NCBI GenBank assembly: GCA_022841825.1
Contig: JALHQT010000001.1
Span: 248,001-312,000 of the forward strand
Reading direction: 5' to 3'
Origin: Anaerolineae bacterium
GTDB lineage: Bacteria; Chloroflexota; Anaerolineae; Aggregatilineales; Phototrophicaceae
Length of the DNA: 64,000 nucleotides
In this document: positions 9,247 through 17,659 of the stretch, piece by piece
How positions within the stretch are numbered: position 1 is the stretch's first letter
Layout of the letters: every line of letters begins with the position of its first letter
Notes under the pieces: generated by a model
What the model was told of the DNA's origin: nothing
The model's database searches: none
Seen by the model: the letters and a program-made list of their open reading frames with translations, nothing else
Made by a program: the position numbers and the translations under genes

Positions 9247-10227
9247 TCAGCCTGCCTCTACTGCTTGTCGTACGGCGCGAAGATTGGAGAGCGGGGTGGT
9301 TGTGATGAGCGGGGAGCCGGTCGACAAGATTAGCCTGCGGTGATTGGCGCGTTGCAGCGCATCGCGCGCGGTGTCGCGGATGGTGTTAGGGGTGCCCAGG
9401 TAGACATCTCTTTCCGCCGACAGTCCACAGCAAATCGCACCCGTACAAAGGGATTTGCCAAAGGCGATGTCTGGCTCTGTATCGCGATCCCGCCATTGGA
9501 TGATCTGCGCTGGCAGCCCAGTCATGAGCTTGATCATGGGTGGGTCGCCCTCCAATCGCAGCATGTTCAGCCACCACTTTGGGGAAAGAGATGTCATGAC
9601 GGCACGATCGTACTGAAAGCCGAAGAGGCGATATTCTTCTTCTGAAAGCAAGCTGTAGCTGGCGTATCGGCTGACCAAACACACGCCGGCGAGAGGAAGC
9701 TTGCGCACTCCGTCCAGAAAGCGCAGGGTGTTTTCCGTCAGGACATTCAGCCCGCTCTTCAGGCGGTCGGGCTGGGTGCGCAGATGCCGCACCATCTGCT
9801 CTCGCCCACAGAGGTGCGCCGCTTGATCGAGCGCGCTGTAAACTGTGAAGATCACCGGGATATCGGGCAGCGCCTCGCACACGAGCCGGAGACACTCGAT
9901 CTGCCGACCAAAACTGCCCTTATTGGGATCGAGCGCGCGGAGTTCCGTCCAATCAAGTGACCTCGTCACCTTGTGCTTGCTGATGACGCGGCTGCCATCA
10001 CTGCTGCCATGCCATTGCTCGACAATACCGTAATCGAGAACGGGATATGTCGATGGCAGGTGCGCGACGACCATGTCCCAATCGAACTGGCGCTGGTACT
10101 CCACGATGGCGTTCGCATGGTCGGCAGCACGCAGGTCATCACCGGGGAAGTGTCGCCAGAGTGCAACAGGCGAGCGGTCAGTTACCTCGGCAGCGATGGT
10201 CTTCTCCAGCCGCTCGCGTTTTTCCAT
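9247..10227 (-). CDS. Uroporphyrinogen decarboxylase (URO-D) family protein, not HemE itself
   Basis: 326 aa from ATG 10227. The start was chosen because it falls 5 bases after the preceding gene's stop and because the residues upstream are low-complexity Arg/His. The opening MEKRERLEKTIAAEVTDRSPVALWRHFPGDD is URO-D-like, as are the TIM-barrel pieces IPVIFTVYSALDQAAHLCG and the C-terminal TPLSNLRAVRQA. The HemE C-terminal loop with its conserved His is replaced by LSTGSPLITTTP. This places it with the divergent URO-D/methylcobalamin methyltransferase-like branch. The substrate is unknown. It is probably transcribed with the small TPR gene upstream. Confidence 0.8.
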   Translation of the reverse strand: MEKRERLEKTIAAEVTDRSPVALWRHFPGDDLRAADHANAIVEYQRQFDWDMVVAHLPSTYPVLDYGIVEQWHGSSDGSRVISKHKVTRSLDWTELRALDPNKGSFGRQIECLRLVCEALPDIPVIFTVYSALDQAAHLCGREQMVRHLRTQPDRLKSGLNVLTENTLRFLDGVRKLPLAGVCLVSRYASYSLLSEEEYRLFGFQYDRAVMTSLSPKWWLNMLRLEGDPPMIKLMTGLPAQIIQWRDRDTEPDIAFGKSLCTGAICCGLSAERDVYLGTPNTIRDTARDALQRANHRRLILSTGSPLITTTPLSNLRAVRQAVEAG

Positions 10228-10232
10228 TGGGG

Positions 10233-10535
10233 TCAGCCTACGCCGAGTTCCTTCAAACGCTGCTGAATGATGCGCTCTAACATCATAAATCGGTCGTTGG
10301 TGGGTTCGGCTGTGCGTCCTGCGCGCGCCAGCGCCAGGCACTTCTCAAGATGGGTCTGCGCTGACGCAGATTGCCCGGATGCTTTGTGCGCCAGTGCCAG
10401 TCCAAACAGGGCGTCAAGATGGTCGGGCGCTGACTTGATAATCTGCTCGAAGGCATCGGCGGCTGATTTCGCGCTGCCCTGGCGAAGCTGCCCCCACGCC
10501 TGACCCAATTGCGCACCGTAGGCGTCCTGCTGCAT
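10233..10535 (-). CDS. Small tetratricopeptide-repeat protein
   Basis: 100 aa, almost entirely helical. It holds roughly two TPR units (AWGQLRQGSAKSAADAFEQIIKSAPD and LDALFGLALAHKASGQSASAQ, each truncated here), with the usual small residues at helix crossings. There is no signal peptide or membrane segment. TPRs mediate protein-protein contacts; no partner can be named. ATG 10535 has GAAAGG upstream. It ends 5 bases before the URO-D-like gene, implying co-expression. Confidence 0.7.
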   Translation of the reverse strand: MQQDAYGAQLGQAWGQLRQGSAKSAADAFEQIIKSAPDHLDALFGLALAHKASGQSASAQTHLEKCLALARAGRTAEPTNDRFMMLERIIQQRLKELGVG

Positions 10536-10600
10536 GATTCATTGCCTTTCAGAGTCTCAGTCCCTAGTATTCACGAGATTATAACGTCTGCGGCGAGGAG

Positions 10601-12856
10601 TTACGATGCGATAGGTAAGGTCAGTGTTTGTCCAATTGCCAATCCCTGGGTATCAAAGAAGGTGATGCGGTTATCAGGGGTGCAGACCGTGCTGCAATCA
10701 TACACTTCGACGCGCGCGGCAACGGGTGTTGTTTGTGCGCTTTCCGGCAGGATAAACCGATGGAAATCAGTCACGTAGCGCGTCGAAGCCCATCTGCGTG
10801 TGGGGAATCCGCCAGGATGTTGGATGGGACTCTGCGTAACAACCCTGCCCGTTGTGGGATCAACCAGCGTGATTTGTGATCGGAGGTTGCGGTCGAGTGC
10901 CGTTAGGGCGCGCCAGTAGAGCGTGATCTCGACGTTGGGACCGTTGCGTGCCTCACGGTATGCGATCACTTCGAGACCCGCATCGGTCGTGATGCGCAGC
11001 GGATTACTGTTTGCCAGCCCACTGCCGGGGACGGCACGCAGTTCTTGCAGCCCACCTGTGAGCGACACGAGTATGATCATTGCGAACACCGCCCAGACGG
11101 TTGTGATGCCGAGCGCGTCGCCACGGGTGATAAGCTCGAAGCTCGCCAGATCGTCGGTGGGATTTCGCCTGCGCCGCGTCGTGAGCAGGATGAGCATCGC
11201 CGCTGTGAGACCGCTGATCGCCCACCCAAGCGCGCGCGGCGGTGTGCTGCCGAGTGCAATCGTGATATCGCTGTTGACGCCATTTGGGAATGTCAGGTTC
11301 AGTAAGCCGCTGTCCGGTGCTCGTTCAAGCGTGATTTCGGCGGATGTTGCGTAAGCCACCCAGCCGGGAAAGGCTGCGGTCAGGATTGCGATGGTGTTGC
11401 TGAAGTCACTTTGGATCTGGAGCCGGTCGCCGTGACTCTCATGATCGAGAAATCCAATCTGAACGCCTGATGGGATGGACTGTGGGTCGATTTTTTCGAT
11501 CTCGCCCGTGCTGTAACTTGCGATGAGCCAGGGGTTGAAAGCGGTTTCCGCCGCGAGTGTTGTCGGTAAGCGCCAGCCTGCGGGCAAACCGGCGATGCCG
11601 AATCCTTGTTGCTCATACTGAATCTGCGCCGCCCCTGATGAATCCATGCTGGTTTCTGTCGGGCGTGGTGTCAGCCAGATGGGGAGTGCTGATAACATGA
11701 TGAGCGCTGCCAGGAGCCCAACGGCGAATGGGCGTAACCGGGGGCGTAAATACTCGACGACATGCGCGGATGCACCCGCACCGAGGCTCAGACAGAGCGC
11801 TGCGCTGCCAAGCAGCCAGCCTGCCCTCAGCACGAGGGCGAGAGTCAGGCAGACACTGCCGAGACACAGCCATAGGACTTCCTGTCGAAAGCCAGCGCGC
11901 CGCAATTGCGCGAAGATACTGATCGCGGTCAATACAGGAATCGCAGCCCCCATCGTGAACTGGGCGGTGAGAATGGCGTCGGCGGGGTCAAGCTGTGTCA
12001 GCGTTTGAAAGATCGACCTCAGCGCGATGTGGTTGGGGGGTGGATCCGTGAAAACACGCCACTGAACGGCGTCGTATTCAAGCAGCGCGGGCAGCCAGAA
12101 GAATGCTGCCAGGGCAATTCCCACACCGATGCATGTAACAGCGGGCAAGATGCCCGCGCTGCGTCCCCGGCGAAGATGCCAGACGAGGAGCGTGCTCAAC
12201 AAGAGCACAGCAACCAGGAGATGGCGCAAGTCCGTGAGGATGAGCGCGGTGGTTGCGAGTGTCGCCAATGGAAGGTCGTATGGCGAGTTGATCGTCATGA
12301 GGCGGTCGAATGCCCAAAGCAGAAACGGCAGCAGCAGATGGCTGACGGCGGCAGGCAGATCGCCAAGCTGGACAGGGGTCACGAAGTTGATGTACGGTGA
12401 GCCAACATACAGCAGTGCCGCGATTAGCCCGGCGCGCGCGTTGCTGTGTCGTGCCGCGATTGCGTAAACCGGCAGTCCGGCGAACGCAATGGAGAGCAGA
12501 TAGATGAGTCGCACGGCTTCAACGGATTGACCCGTGAAGACCGTTTCTAGCAGTCCCGCGCTGTAGGCAGGCAGCGGCGGATAGTAGTGAGGAATGGGAG
12601 CGCCATAGCCGCCGAGTGTATGAGGTGACCAGCGCGGGTACAATCTCCCTTCACCCAGGGCTTGCGCAACATTGGCGGTCTGGAAGACCCAGTGCTCGTT
12701 GTCGTTTGAGCGTGGAATGCCTGCAGTGAAGAGCATGGGGGCTATGATGAGAAGGCTGAATGCCAGTGTTAACAATGCGCCCCAATCCGTCGGGCGAAGC
12801 GTGCGGCGCATCCATACGGGTAGTCCGGCAGTTGGGGGAGTGAGCGTATCATTCAT
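10601..12856 (-). CDS. Large polytopic membrane protein (GT-C / 6-pyruvoyl-tetrahydropterin-synthase-related type)
   Basis: 751 aa. About 10-12 hydrophobic segments fill the first 400 residues, followed by a soluble extracytoplasmic part and two further segments (ALGWAISGLTAAMLILLT; GITTVWAVFAMIILVSLTGG). The N-terminal block (IPRSNDNEHWVFQTANVAQALGEGRLYPRW, here in two pieces) and the loop YGAPIPHYYPPLPAYSAGLL resemble the PTPS-related/GT-C membrane glycosyltransferase-like superfamily. A catalytic role in lipid-linked sugar transfer is possible but unproven. Between residues about 230 and 240 a palindromic DNA repeat (12141-12157) is read through in frame, giving SAGILPA. ATG 12856 has no clear Shine-Dalgarno. 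Confidence 0.7.
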   Translation of the reverse strand: MNDTLTPPTAGLPVWMRRTLRPTDWGALLTLAFSLLIIAPMLFTAGIPRSNDNEHWVFQTANVAQALGEGRLYPRWSPHTLGGYGAPIPHYYPPLPAYSAGLLETVFTGQSVEAVRLIYLLSIAFAGLPVYAIAARHSNARAGLIAALLYVGSPYINFVTPVQLGDLPAAVSHLLLPFLLWAFDRLMTINSPYDLPLATLATTALILTDLRHLLVAVLLLSTLLVWHLRRGRSAGILPAVTCIGVGIALAAFFWLPALLEYDAVQWRVFTDPPPNHIALRSIFQTLTQLDPADAILTAQFTMGAAIPVLTAISIFAQLRRAGFRQEVLWLCLGSVCLTLALVLRAGWLLGSAALCLSLGAGASAHVVEYLRPRLRPFAVGLLAALIMLSALPIWLTPRPTETSMDSSGAAQIQYEQQGFGIAGLPAGWRLPTTLAAETAFNPWLIASYSTGEIEKIDPQSIPSGVQIGFLDHESHGDRLQIQSDFSNTIAILTAAFPGWVAYATSAEITLERAPDSGLLNLTFPNGVNSDITIALGSTPPRALGWAISGLTAAMLILLTTRRRRNPTDDLASFELITRGDALGITTVWAVFAMIILVSLTGGLQELRAVPGSGLANSNPLRITTDAGLEVIAYREARNGPNVEITLYWRALTALDRNLRSQITLVDPTTGRVVTQSPIQHPGGFPTRRWASTRYVTDFHRFILPESAQTTPVAARVEVYDCSTVCTPDNRITFFDTQGLAIGQTLTLPIAS
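12141..12157. repeat. Palindromic repeat inside a coding region
   Basis: GCGGGCA-AGA-TGCCCGC is a perfect 7-bp hairpin sitting in frame inside the large membrane-protein gene and translated as part of SAGILPA. It resembles the GC-rich palindromes found between genes elsewhere in this window (29548-29565, 58498-58517). Confidence 0.55.
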
Positions 12857-12946
12857 AGCTTGAGTGTACGCGGTTTTTGGCGAGGATATGCTTGATTCGT
12901 GTATCTCGCGGTGCTATTCTGAGCAGACGAAGGTGAACTTGTGCTG

Positions 12947-13420
12947 ATGACTGAAGTGACATTGCGTCAGGCGCTTCCCGAAGATCTTCCTCGGATGAGT
13001 GCTTTGTGGTACGAACATGCCGCACTGCTTGCCCAGCAGGATTCGCGGTGGAAGCTGTTGGCGGATGCCCAAAGTGTTTGGGCGCGCGCCGCATTGACCT
13101 GGCTTACCAAGGCAGATATGTGTCTCCTCGTCTCGCAGGAGGCAGATTTCCTGACCGGCTTTATCATTGCCCAAATCGACACGTCTCCGGTTGGATTCTC
13201 TCCCGGCGTCGTTGGGGTGATTCGTTCTTTGGCGGTGGATGCTCATCATTACAGTGGTGGCGCAGGGCGACTGCTGGTCGAAGGCGTGCGCGAGTGGTGC
13301 CGCGATCAGGGGGTCAGCCAGATCGTGGTCGATCTCCCGAAGCGTGCCCCAATTGAGCAGGCATTCTGGAGGGCACAGGGTGGCGTGTCTTGGATGGAGC
13401 GATTGTGGATACCGTCTTAA
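12947..13420 (+). CDS. GNAT-family N-acetyltransferase
   Basis: 157 aa acetyl-CoA-dependent acyltransferase fold. The start of the fold (MTEVTLRQALPEDLPRMSALW) and the acetyl-CoA-binding segment SLAVDAHHYSGGAGRLLVEGVREW, with its R/Q-x-x-G-x-G/A-like loop GGAGRL, are visible. The C-terminal AFWRAQGGVSWMERLW matches the usual last strand. The substrate is unknown. ATG 12947 is preferred; GTG 12941, six bases upstream, is an alternative, both served by AAGGTGA at 12930. It overlaps the next acetyltransferase by 16 bases. Confidence 0.8.
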   Translation: MTEVTLRQALPEDLPRMSALWYEHAALLAQQDSRWKLLADAQSVWARAALTWLTKADMCLLVSQEADFLTGFIIAQIDTSPVGFSPGVVGVIRSLAVDAHHYSGGAGRLLVEGVREWCRDQGVSQIVVDLPKRAPIEQAFWRAQGGVSWMERLWIPS

Positions 13421-13896
13421 TTCGCGCTGCTGCGGCAGATGATGTCGAACAAATCGGCACCTTGTGGGAACAACTGGTCGATTACCATGTCCTGCTGGAC
13501 GAACGTCTGCCAGACGCAGTCTCCAACGGCGGGCGGCGTTATGCTCGGCGACTGTATGACAAGGTGAGCGATGAGTATTCGCGTATTCTGGTCGCAGTTG
13601 ACGGCGAAAAGGTCGTCGGATTCGTGATCGGGATGATCGTCGATTTGATGCCTGACTTGTTTCAGCAGGATGTGAGTGGCTTCCTCGCCGACATCTTTGT
13701 TCTGCCTGCGTATCGTCAGCGCGGTGTTGGGCGTCGCCTGGTCTCGGAATTGGTCAGTTGGTTTCGCCAGCACGGCGTGCAGCACTACGAGTGGCATGTG
13801 GCGGCAAATAACACCGATGCAATCGCATTCTGGCGTGAAATCGGGGGAGAACCGCTCATGATCCGGATGCGAGCTGTTGTGGACAGTGAATCATGA
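13405..13896 (+). CDS. GNAT-family N-acetyltransferase (second copy)
   Basis: 163 aa from GTG 13405, chosen because GGAG sits five bases before it. The GNAT core is clear: DIFVLPAYRQRGVGRRLVSEL holds the R-x-x-G-x-G/A acetyl-CoA loop (QRGVGRRL), and NNTDAIAFWREIG is motif B. It shares fold but little sequence with the upstream gene, so it is a separate family member rather than a recent duplicate. Its stop overlaps the start of the next gene by four bases (ATGA). The substrate is unknown. Confidence 0.85.
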   Translation: MDTVLIRAAAADDVEQIGTLWEQLVDYHVLLDERLPDAVSNGGRRYARRLYDKVSDEYSRILVAVDGEKVVGFVIGMIVDLMPDLFQQDVSGFLADIFVLPAYRQRGVGRRLVSELVSWFRQHGVQHYEWHVAANNTDAIAFWREIGGEPLMIRMRAVVDSES

Positions 13897-14897
13897 TCCA
13901 GCGGTTTCTGATTTTTCTCGGTCCGGGACGCGCGCGCGCGCTCTTCATCCTGATCGCGGCGACAGGGCTTCTGAGTCTCATCCTGAATACGGTGGTGGAT
14001 GAGGCGGACTGGGTGCGCCCGGTACAGACGATGCTGGCGATTGCAGCGGTGATCGGGGCAGTCGTCCTGATCATCGGGCGGCTGGAGGCGGGGGAGCGAG
14101 GGCGCTGGTTGGGCGTGCTGATCCCGGCGGGCGGCGCGATACTGCTGGGAATGACGCTGCTGCCGCAATTTCTCCCGCTCCTCATCGGGGGAGCTTTGGG
14201 GTGGGTGGTGGTGGGGTTGTTCGTCTTCCGCAGCCGCGCGCCGATGGGATTGCAGCGGGCAGTGAAACACTTTCGCAAGAGCAAATACGCTGAGGCGGTC
14301 AAGGAAATTGATCTCTTGATCAAGGATGAGCCGAATAACGCCAATCATTATCGTTTTCGCGCGGAAGTCCTGCGGGTATGGGGTAAGTTGGAGCGTGCAA
14401 GGCGCGATTATGTGAAGATGACCGAATTATCCCCGAACGCCCCGGATGCGTACAACGGCTTGGCGGAGGTGCTGCTCCAGGCGGGCGATCATCGTGCGGC
14501 ATTGGATGCTGCGCGTCAGGCGGCTGCCCTTGCGTCGGAGGAGTGGGTTGCACTGTATAACCTGGGCATGATCGAGGATCGCCTGGGACAGTCGAGGGAA
14601 GTACTAGAACATCTCGACCAGGCGCTGGCGCTGCGGGTGAAGGATGCGCGGCATCGCGCGTTGATCCATTTCTATCGTACAAGGGCGTATGCCCGCCTGG
14701 GCGACGAGGGACGCGCGCGTGAAGCGCTTGACCTACTCAAGCGGCATCGTCTCGGTCTGGAGGAATGGGAGCGTATCGTGAGCAGCGACCAGGCAGCGAC
14801 GCTGCGCTCAGTCCTGGGTGGCGATATTACGCTGGCGCAATCGCTTGCCAACGGGGAAATCGACGTGATGGAGTTGGCACGAGGCATGATGAAATGA
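13893..14897 (+). CDS. TPR-repeat membrane protein (1 of 3)
   Basis: 334 aa. Two to four N-terminal hydrophobic helices (ALFILIAATGLLSLIL, MLAIAAVIGAVVLIIG, LPLLIGGALGWVVVGLFVF) anchor the protein. Residues about 125-260 are TPR repeats facing the cytoplasm (AVKHFRKSKYAEAVKEIDLL; AYNGLAEVLLQAGDHRAALD; ALYNLGMIEDRLGQSREVL). It is followed without a gap by two genes of the same design, with ATGA or TAATG junctions, so the three are probably made together and may form one membrane-bound scaffold. The specific function is unknown. Confidence 0.75.
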   Translation: MIQRFLIFLGPGRARALFILIAATGLLSLILNTVVDEADWVRPVQTMLAIAAVIGAVVLIIGRLEAGERGRWLGVLIPAGGAILLGMTLLPQFLPLLIGGALGWVVVGLFVFRSRAPMGLQRAVKHFRKSKYAEAVKEIDLLIKDEPNNANHYRFRAEVLRVWGKLERARRDYVKMTELSPNAPDAYNGLAEVLLQAGDHRAALDAARQAAALASEEWVALYNLGMIEDRLGQSREVLEHLDQALALRVKDARHRALIHFYRTRAYARLGDEGRAREALDLLKRHRLGLEEWERIVSSDQAATLRSVLGGDITLAQSLANGEIDVMELARGMMK

Positions 14898-15778
14898 GTG
14901 TTCGCTTTCGCGGTCTGCCGCTCCTGTTGACAATGGCGGTTGCGGTTGTGGGTCTGCTGCTCTTCGTTGGGGGCATCGCCCTTGAGTTCGTCGATACACG
15001 CAATCGCATCGTGATTGAGGTGGCTTCGCCCTACATTGGGTTGGCGCTGCTGGGGTTATGTATGGCAGCAAGCATGGCGCTGCTGTGGTTCGCGATTGTC
15101 GGTGTCGCGTTGGCTCGGCAGACGCGCGCTCAGGGATCGGGCTACGGCGATGCTTACCGCCTGATTGAAGCGTTTCGCTTTCGAGACGCCATTCCATTGT
15201 TGGTGCGCTCGATCGACGAGGGCAAGGAGACCGCCGAAGTCCTGATGCTTCTCACAAGCGCATATGCCTTCTCCGGACAGCTCGCAAAGGCGCAGGCGAC
15301 GGCGGATCGTGCTGTCCAGCTTTTTCCGAACGACCCCGATGCCTATGTCACGCTGGCGAACGGCTACCGGATGCAGGCGCTTTATGAAGAGGCGGTCGCC
15401 GCATTACAGCAGGCGGCGTCGTTGGCACCAACGCAGCCGGTCATCCTGGCGGAGCTGGGGTTGATGCAGCACTTTTCGGGCGATTTACAGGCGGCGCAGC
15501 GTTCGTTAGAGATGGCGGCACAGCACGATCTGCCTGATCCCTACCGCGTTCGCGTGTATTACCATCTGGCGCAGACGTATCGACGCATGGGCGATGCTGT
15601 GAAGGCGGCGCGTGCGAACGCGCGCATGTTGAGTGCTCGTGGGGGGCTTGCCCCTTGGCGCAGTGGGCTGCGTGCTCTGGAAGGCACTGCCTATGGTCAG
15701 GCGCTGGCACACGAAATCGGCGCAATCGAGCTATCGATCAAAAATGCCGATGCGGATCACTCGCCTCAGGAGCGTTAA
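14894..15778 (+). CDS. TPR-repeat membrane protein (2 of 3)
   Basis: 294 aa from ATG 14894, which overlaps the previous stop as ATGA. Two hydrophobic helices (LLLTMAVAVVGLLLFVGGIA; YIGLALLGLCMAASMALLWF) precede TPR units (LMLLTSAYAFSGQLAKAQAT; AYVTLANGYRMQALYEEAV; ILAELGLMQHFSGDLQAAQ; VYYHLAQTYRRMGDAVKAA). The architecture repeats that of its neighbours with low sequence identity, suggesting old duplication. It probably acts with them at the membrane; no enzymatic motif is seen. Confidence 0.75.
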   Translation: MSVRFRGLPLLLTMAVAVVGLLLFVGGIALEFVDTRNRIVIEVASPYIGLALLGLCMAASMALLWFAIVGVALARQTRAQGSGYGDAYRLIEAFRFRDAIPLLVRSIDEGKETAEVLMLLTSAYAFSGQLAKAQATADRAVQLFPNDPDAYVTLANGYRMQALYEEAVAALQQAASLAPTQPVILAELGLMQHFSGDLQAAQRSLEMAAQHDLPDPYRVRVYYHLAQTYRRMGDAVKAARANARMLSARGGLAPWRSGLRALEGTAYGQALAHEIGAIELSIKNADADHSPQER

Positions 15779-16572
15779 TGCTTTTCATGATCCGGCGCAT
15801 CTGGCGCGACTTTCCGGGTTGGGAACGCCCGGCTCAGATCAGTTTCCTATTGGCACTTCTGCTGCTGGTCACCGCATTCGTGATGGTGTTGATCGCGCCG
15901 CAGGAAGAGCGCGTGCGCTTTCTGATCGCCTTTGGCGCGCTGATGCTTGTTTCGCAGGGTATCGTCCTGTGGGCGAATCGAGGTATGGTCGCGCCCATCA
16001 CCCAGGCGCAGCGAGCCTACATGCGCGGCGCGTTCGACGAAGTTCTCAAGGTGCTGGAGCCTCTGCGCCAATCGGGAAACGCCGATATTACCCACCTTAC
16101 GCTGCTGGGCAATACCTATCGCCAGTTGGGCGATTTGCAGGCAAGCGAGTCTGTGTTGTCAGAAGCTGTTGACAAAGTACCGAATCATCATTATTCGCTC
16201 TACGGGTTCGGTCGTACACTAATCGTACAGGGTCGATACGAGATAGGTGCGGACTATGTGGCGCGTGCGCTGGCAGCAGGTGCCCCCCCGATTGTGCGTT
16301 TTGACCTTGGCGAGGCGTTGTATCGGTTGGGGCGATGGGATGATGCGCAGAAGTACCTGAGCGACATTCCACCCGACGAAGTGCACCGAGTGTTGATGGC
16401 GCATTACTGGCATTACGCCATGGGGATGGCGGAGTCGCCGTCTGAAGCGCTGATCGTGGCAGGGCTGCCCTACTGGGTTGCTCAGGTGGAACGGTTTTCC
16501 GCGACGCCGTATGGCGAGGCGGTTGCACAGGATGTGGCGCAGTTGCGTGCGCTGATCGATGGAAAGGACTAA
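15778..16572 (+). CDS. TPR-repeat membrane protein (3 of 3)
   Basis: 264 aa from ATG 15778, sharing one base with the previous TAA. Two N-terminal membrane helices (ISFLLALLLLVTAFVMVLI; FLIAFGALMLVSQGIVLW) are followed by TPR-like repeats (THLTLLGNTYRQLGDLQASE; SLYGFGRTLIVQGRYEIGA; VRFDLGEALYRLGRWDDAQ). It completes the three-gene TPR set. No catalytic residues can be recognised. Confidence 0.75.
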   Translation: MLFMIRRIWRDFPGWERPAQISFLLALLLLVTAFVMVLIAPQEERVRFLIAFGALMLVSQGIVLWANRGMVAPITQAQRAYMRGAFDEVLKVLEPLRQSGNADITHLTLLGNTYRQLGDLQASESVLSEAVDKVPNHHYSLYGFGRTLIVQGRYEIGADYVARALAAGAPPIVRFDLGEALYRLGRWDDAQKYLSDIPPDEVHRVLMAHYWHYAMGMAESPSEALIVAGLPYWVAQVERFSATPYGEAVAQDVAQLRALIDGKD

Positions 16573-16574
16573 AC

Positions 16575-17087
16575 ATGGAAACAAGACGCAGGAGCCGCCA
16601 GGGATTTCCGCTATTTCGGGTGATTCTGTTGGTCGCATTTGTGGGAGCCATTCTCATCGGTGGCGGTGTCGCGTCATTCTTTGCCGACCAGCAGTCGCGC
16701 CGACAGCCGCTGGAAATCGCGCTGTATCCAGGTGCGGAGCGATGGGGGGAATCTCCCGATCAAGGATCGACGCGGCGCAGCGTCTTCTACCGCATCGGCG
16801 GTACGACGGTCGAAACGGTTGCGAATTTCTACCAGGAAGCGCTGCTTCAACACAGCGGCGACAGCCTGGAGCGTTGTGTTCGCATACCCGCGGACGGCGA
16901 ATTCCCGCCAGAAGAACTGGAACCCGGTTTCGTCCCGTATTACTTCAAATGCCTGTTTGATCGTTCCGGTCTGGGCACGACCCAGTATACGGAGGTCATC
17001 ATCATGCCTGGGCTGCCGAATGAGAATCCTGAGTTCAACACCGACGGAATGACGGTCGTCCGATTTAACCAGGTATGGCAGCCGTAG
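16575..17087 (+). CDS. Membrane-anchored protein of unknown function (paralogue pair, first)
   Basis: 170 aa. One N-terminal signal-anchor helix (VILLVAFVGAILIGGGVASFF) is followed by an extracytoplasmic domain. It contains LYPGAERWGESPD, a segment TTVETVANFYQEALLQ, and three cysteines that could form a disulfide. The next gene has the same plan (anchor, then FAxSGADC-like region), so the two look like paralogues. It starts three bases after the third TPR gene and probably shares its transcript. No known domain was recognised. Confidence 0.65.
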   Translation: METRRRSRQGFPLFRVILLVAFVGAILIGGGVASFFADQQSRRQPLEIALYPGAERWGESPDQGSTRRSVFYRIGGTTVETVANFYQEALLQHSGDSLERCVRIPADGEFPPEELEPGFVPYYFKCLFDRSGLGTTQYTEVIIMPGLPNENPEFNTDGMTVVRFNQVWQP

Positions 17088-17096
17088 CGTGCGACG

Positions 17097-17585
17097 ATGA
17101 CGGACGAGTACGTCGCTCCCGTACAATCGCTAAGTGGGATGCGCCAATGGGCATTGATTCTCGTCGCCATTGGCGCGCTTGCTTTCGCGCTCTTCGTGGG
17201 CACACCGGTCATCGGTGCTTTGATGGCTCTCGTGTCACCGCCCATGCCACCCCTGCCGCCGACCAGTTCGCAAATCACCCAGCAGATTGACACCTACGGG
17301 TACGAACGATGGGTGTTCGAAGCAAACTCATTTCCCGATTCTGTACTGGCGTTTTACGCAGAGAGCGGGGCTGACTGCGAGGTTGCGCCGTTTACGGACG
17401 CCCGCACGACCCAGCTCCGGAGTGAATTCACCGAAGCCAGCGTTTTGCAAGGGTACTGCACGGGCGAGCGCACTTTTGATCGCTTTGAGATGCGATGGGC
17501 TGCTCTGGTGAGTTCGTCAACGGGCGATACGCGCACGCGGCTGGATGTGGTCAGGCGAATCGATTGGTTTTCCAGTTCTCCGTAA
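17097..17585 (+). CDS. Membrane-anchored protein of unknown function (paralogue pair, second)
   Basis: 162 aa. A long hydrophobic segment (ALILVAIGALAFALFVGTPV) anchors it, followed by a Pro-rich stretch (SPPMPPLPP) and an extracytoplasmic domain with DSVLAFYAESGADCEVAP and a second Cys in LQGYCTG. The FYxE and Cys positions parallel the preceding gene. It is the last gene of the run that starts at 12947; a gap of 74 bases leads to ileS. The function is unknown. Confidence 0.6.
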   Translation: MTDEYVAPVQSLSGMRQWALILVAIGALAFALFVGTPVIGALMALVSPPMPPLPPTSSQITQQIDTYGYERWVFEANSFPDSVLAFYAESGADCEVAPFTDARTTQLRSEFTEASVLQGYCTGERTFDRFEMRWAALVSSSTGDTRTRLDVVRRIDWFSSSP

Positions 17586-17659
17586 GACTCCTCGCGCTTA
17601 ACACTTCCTATATCCACTAAAGTTCGCAATAATTGCTCGGAATCTCCGAGGAGTGCTTT

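Noticed and set aside
17586-17659. T-box or other riboswitch upstream of ileS
   Set aside because: The gap is only 74 bases and has no stem-loop or T-box sequence.
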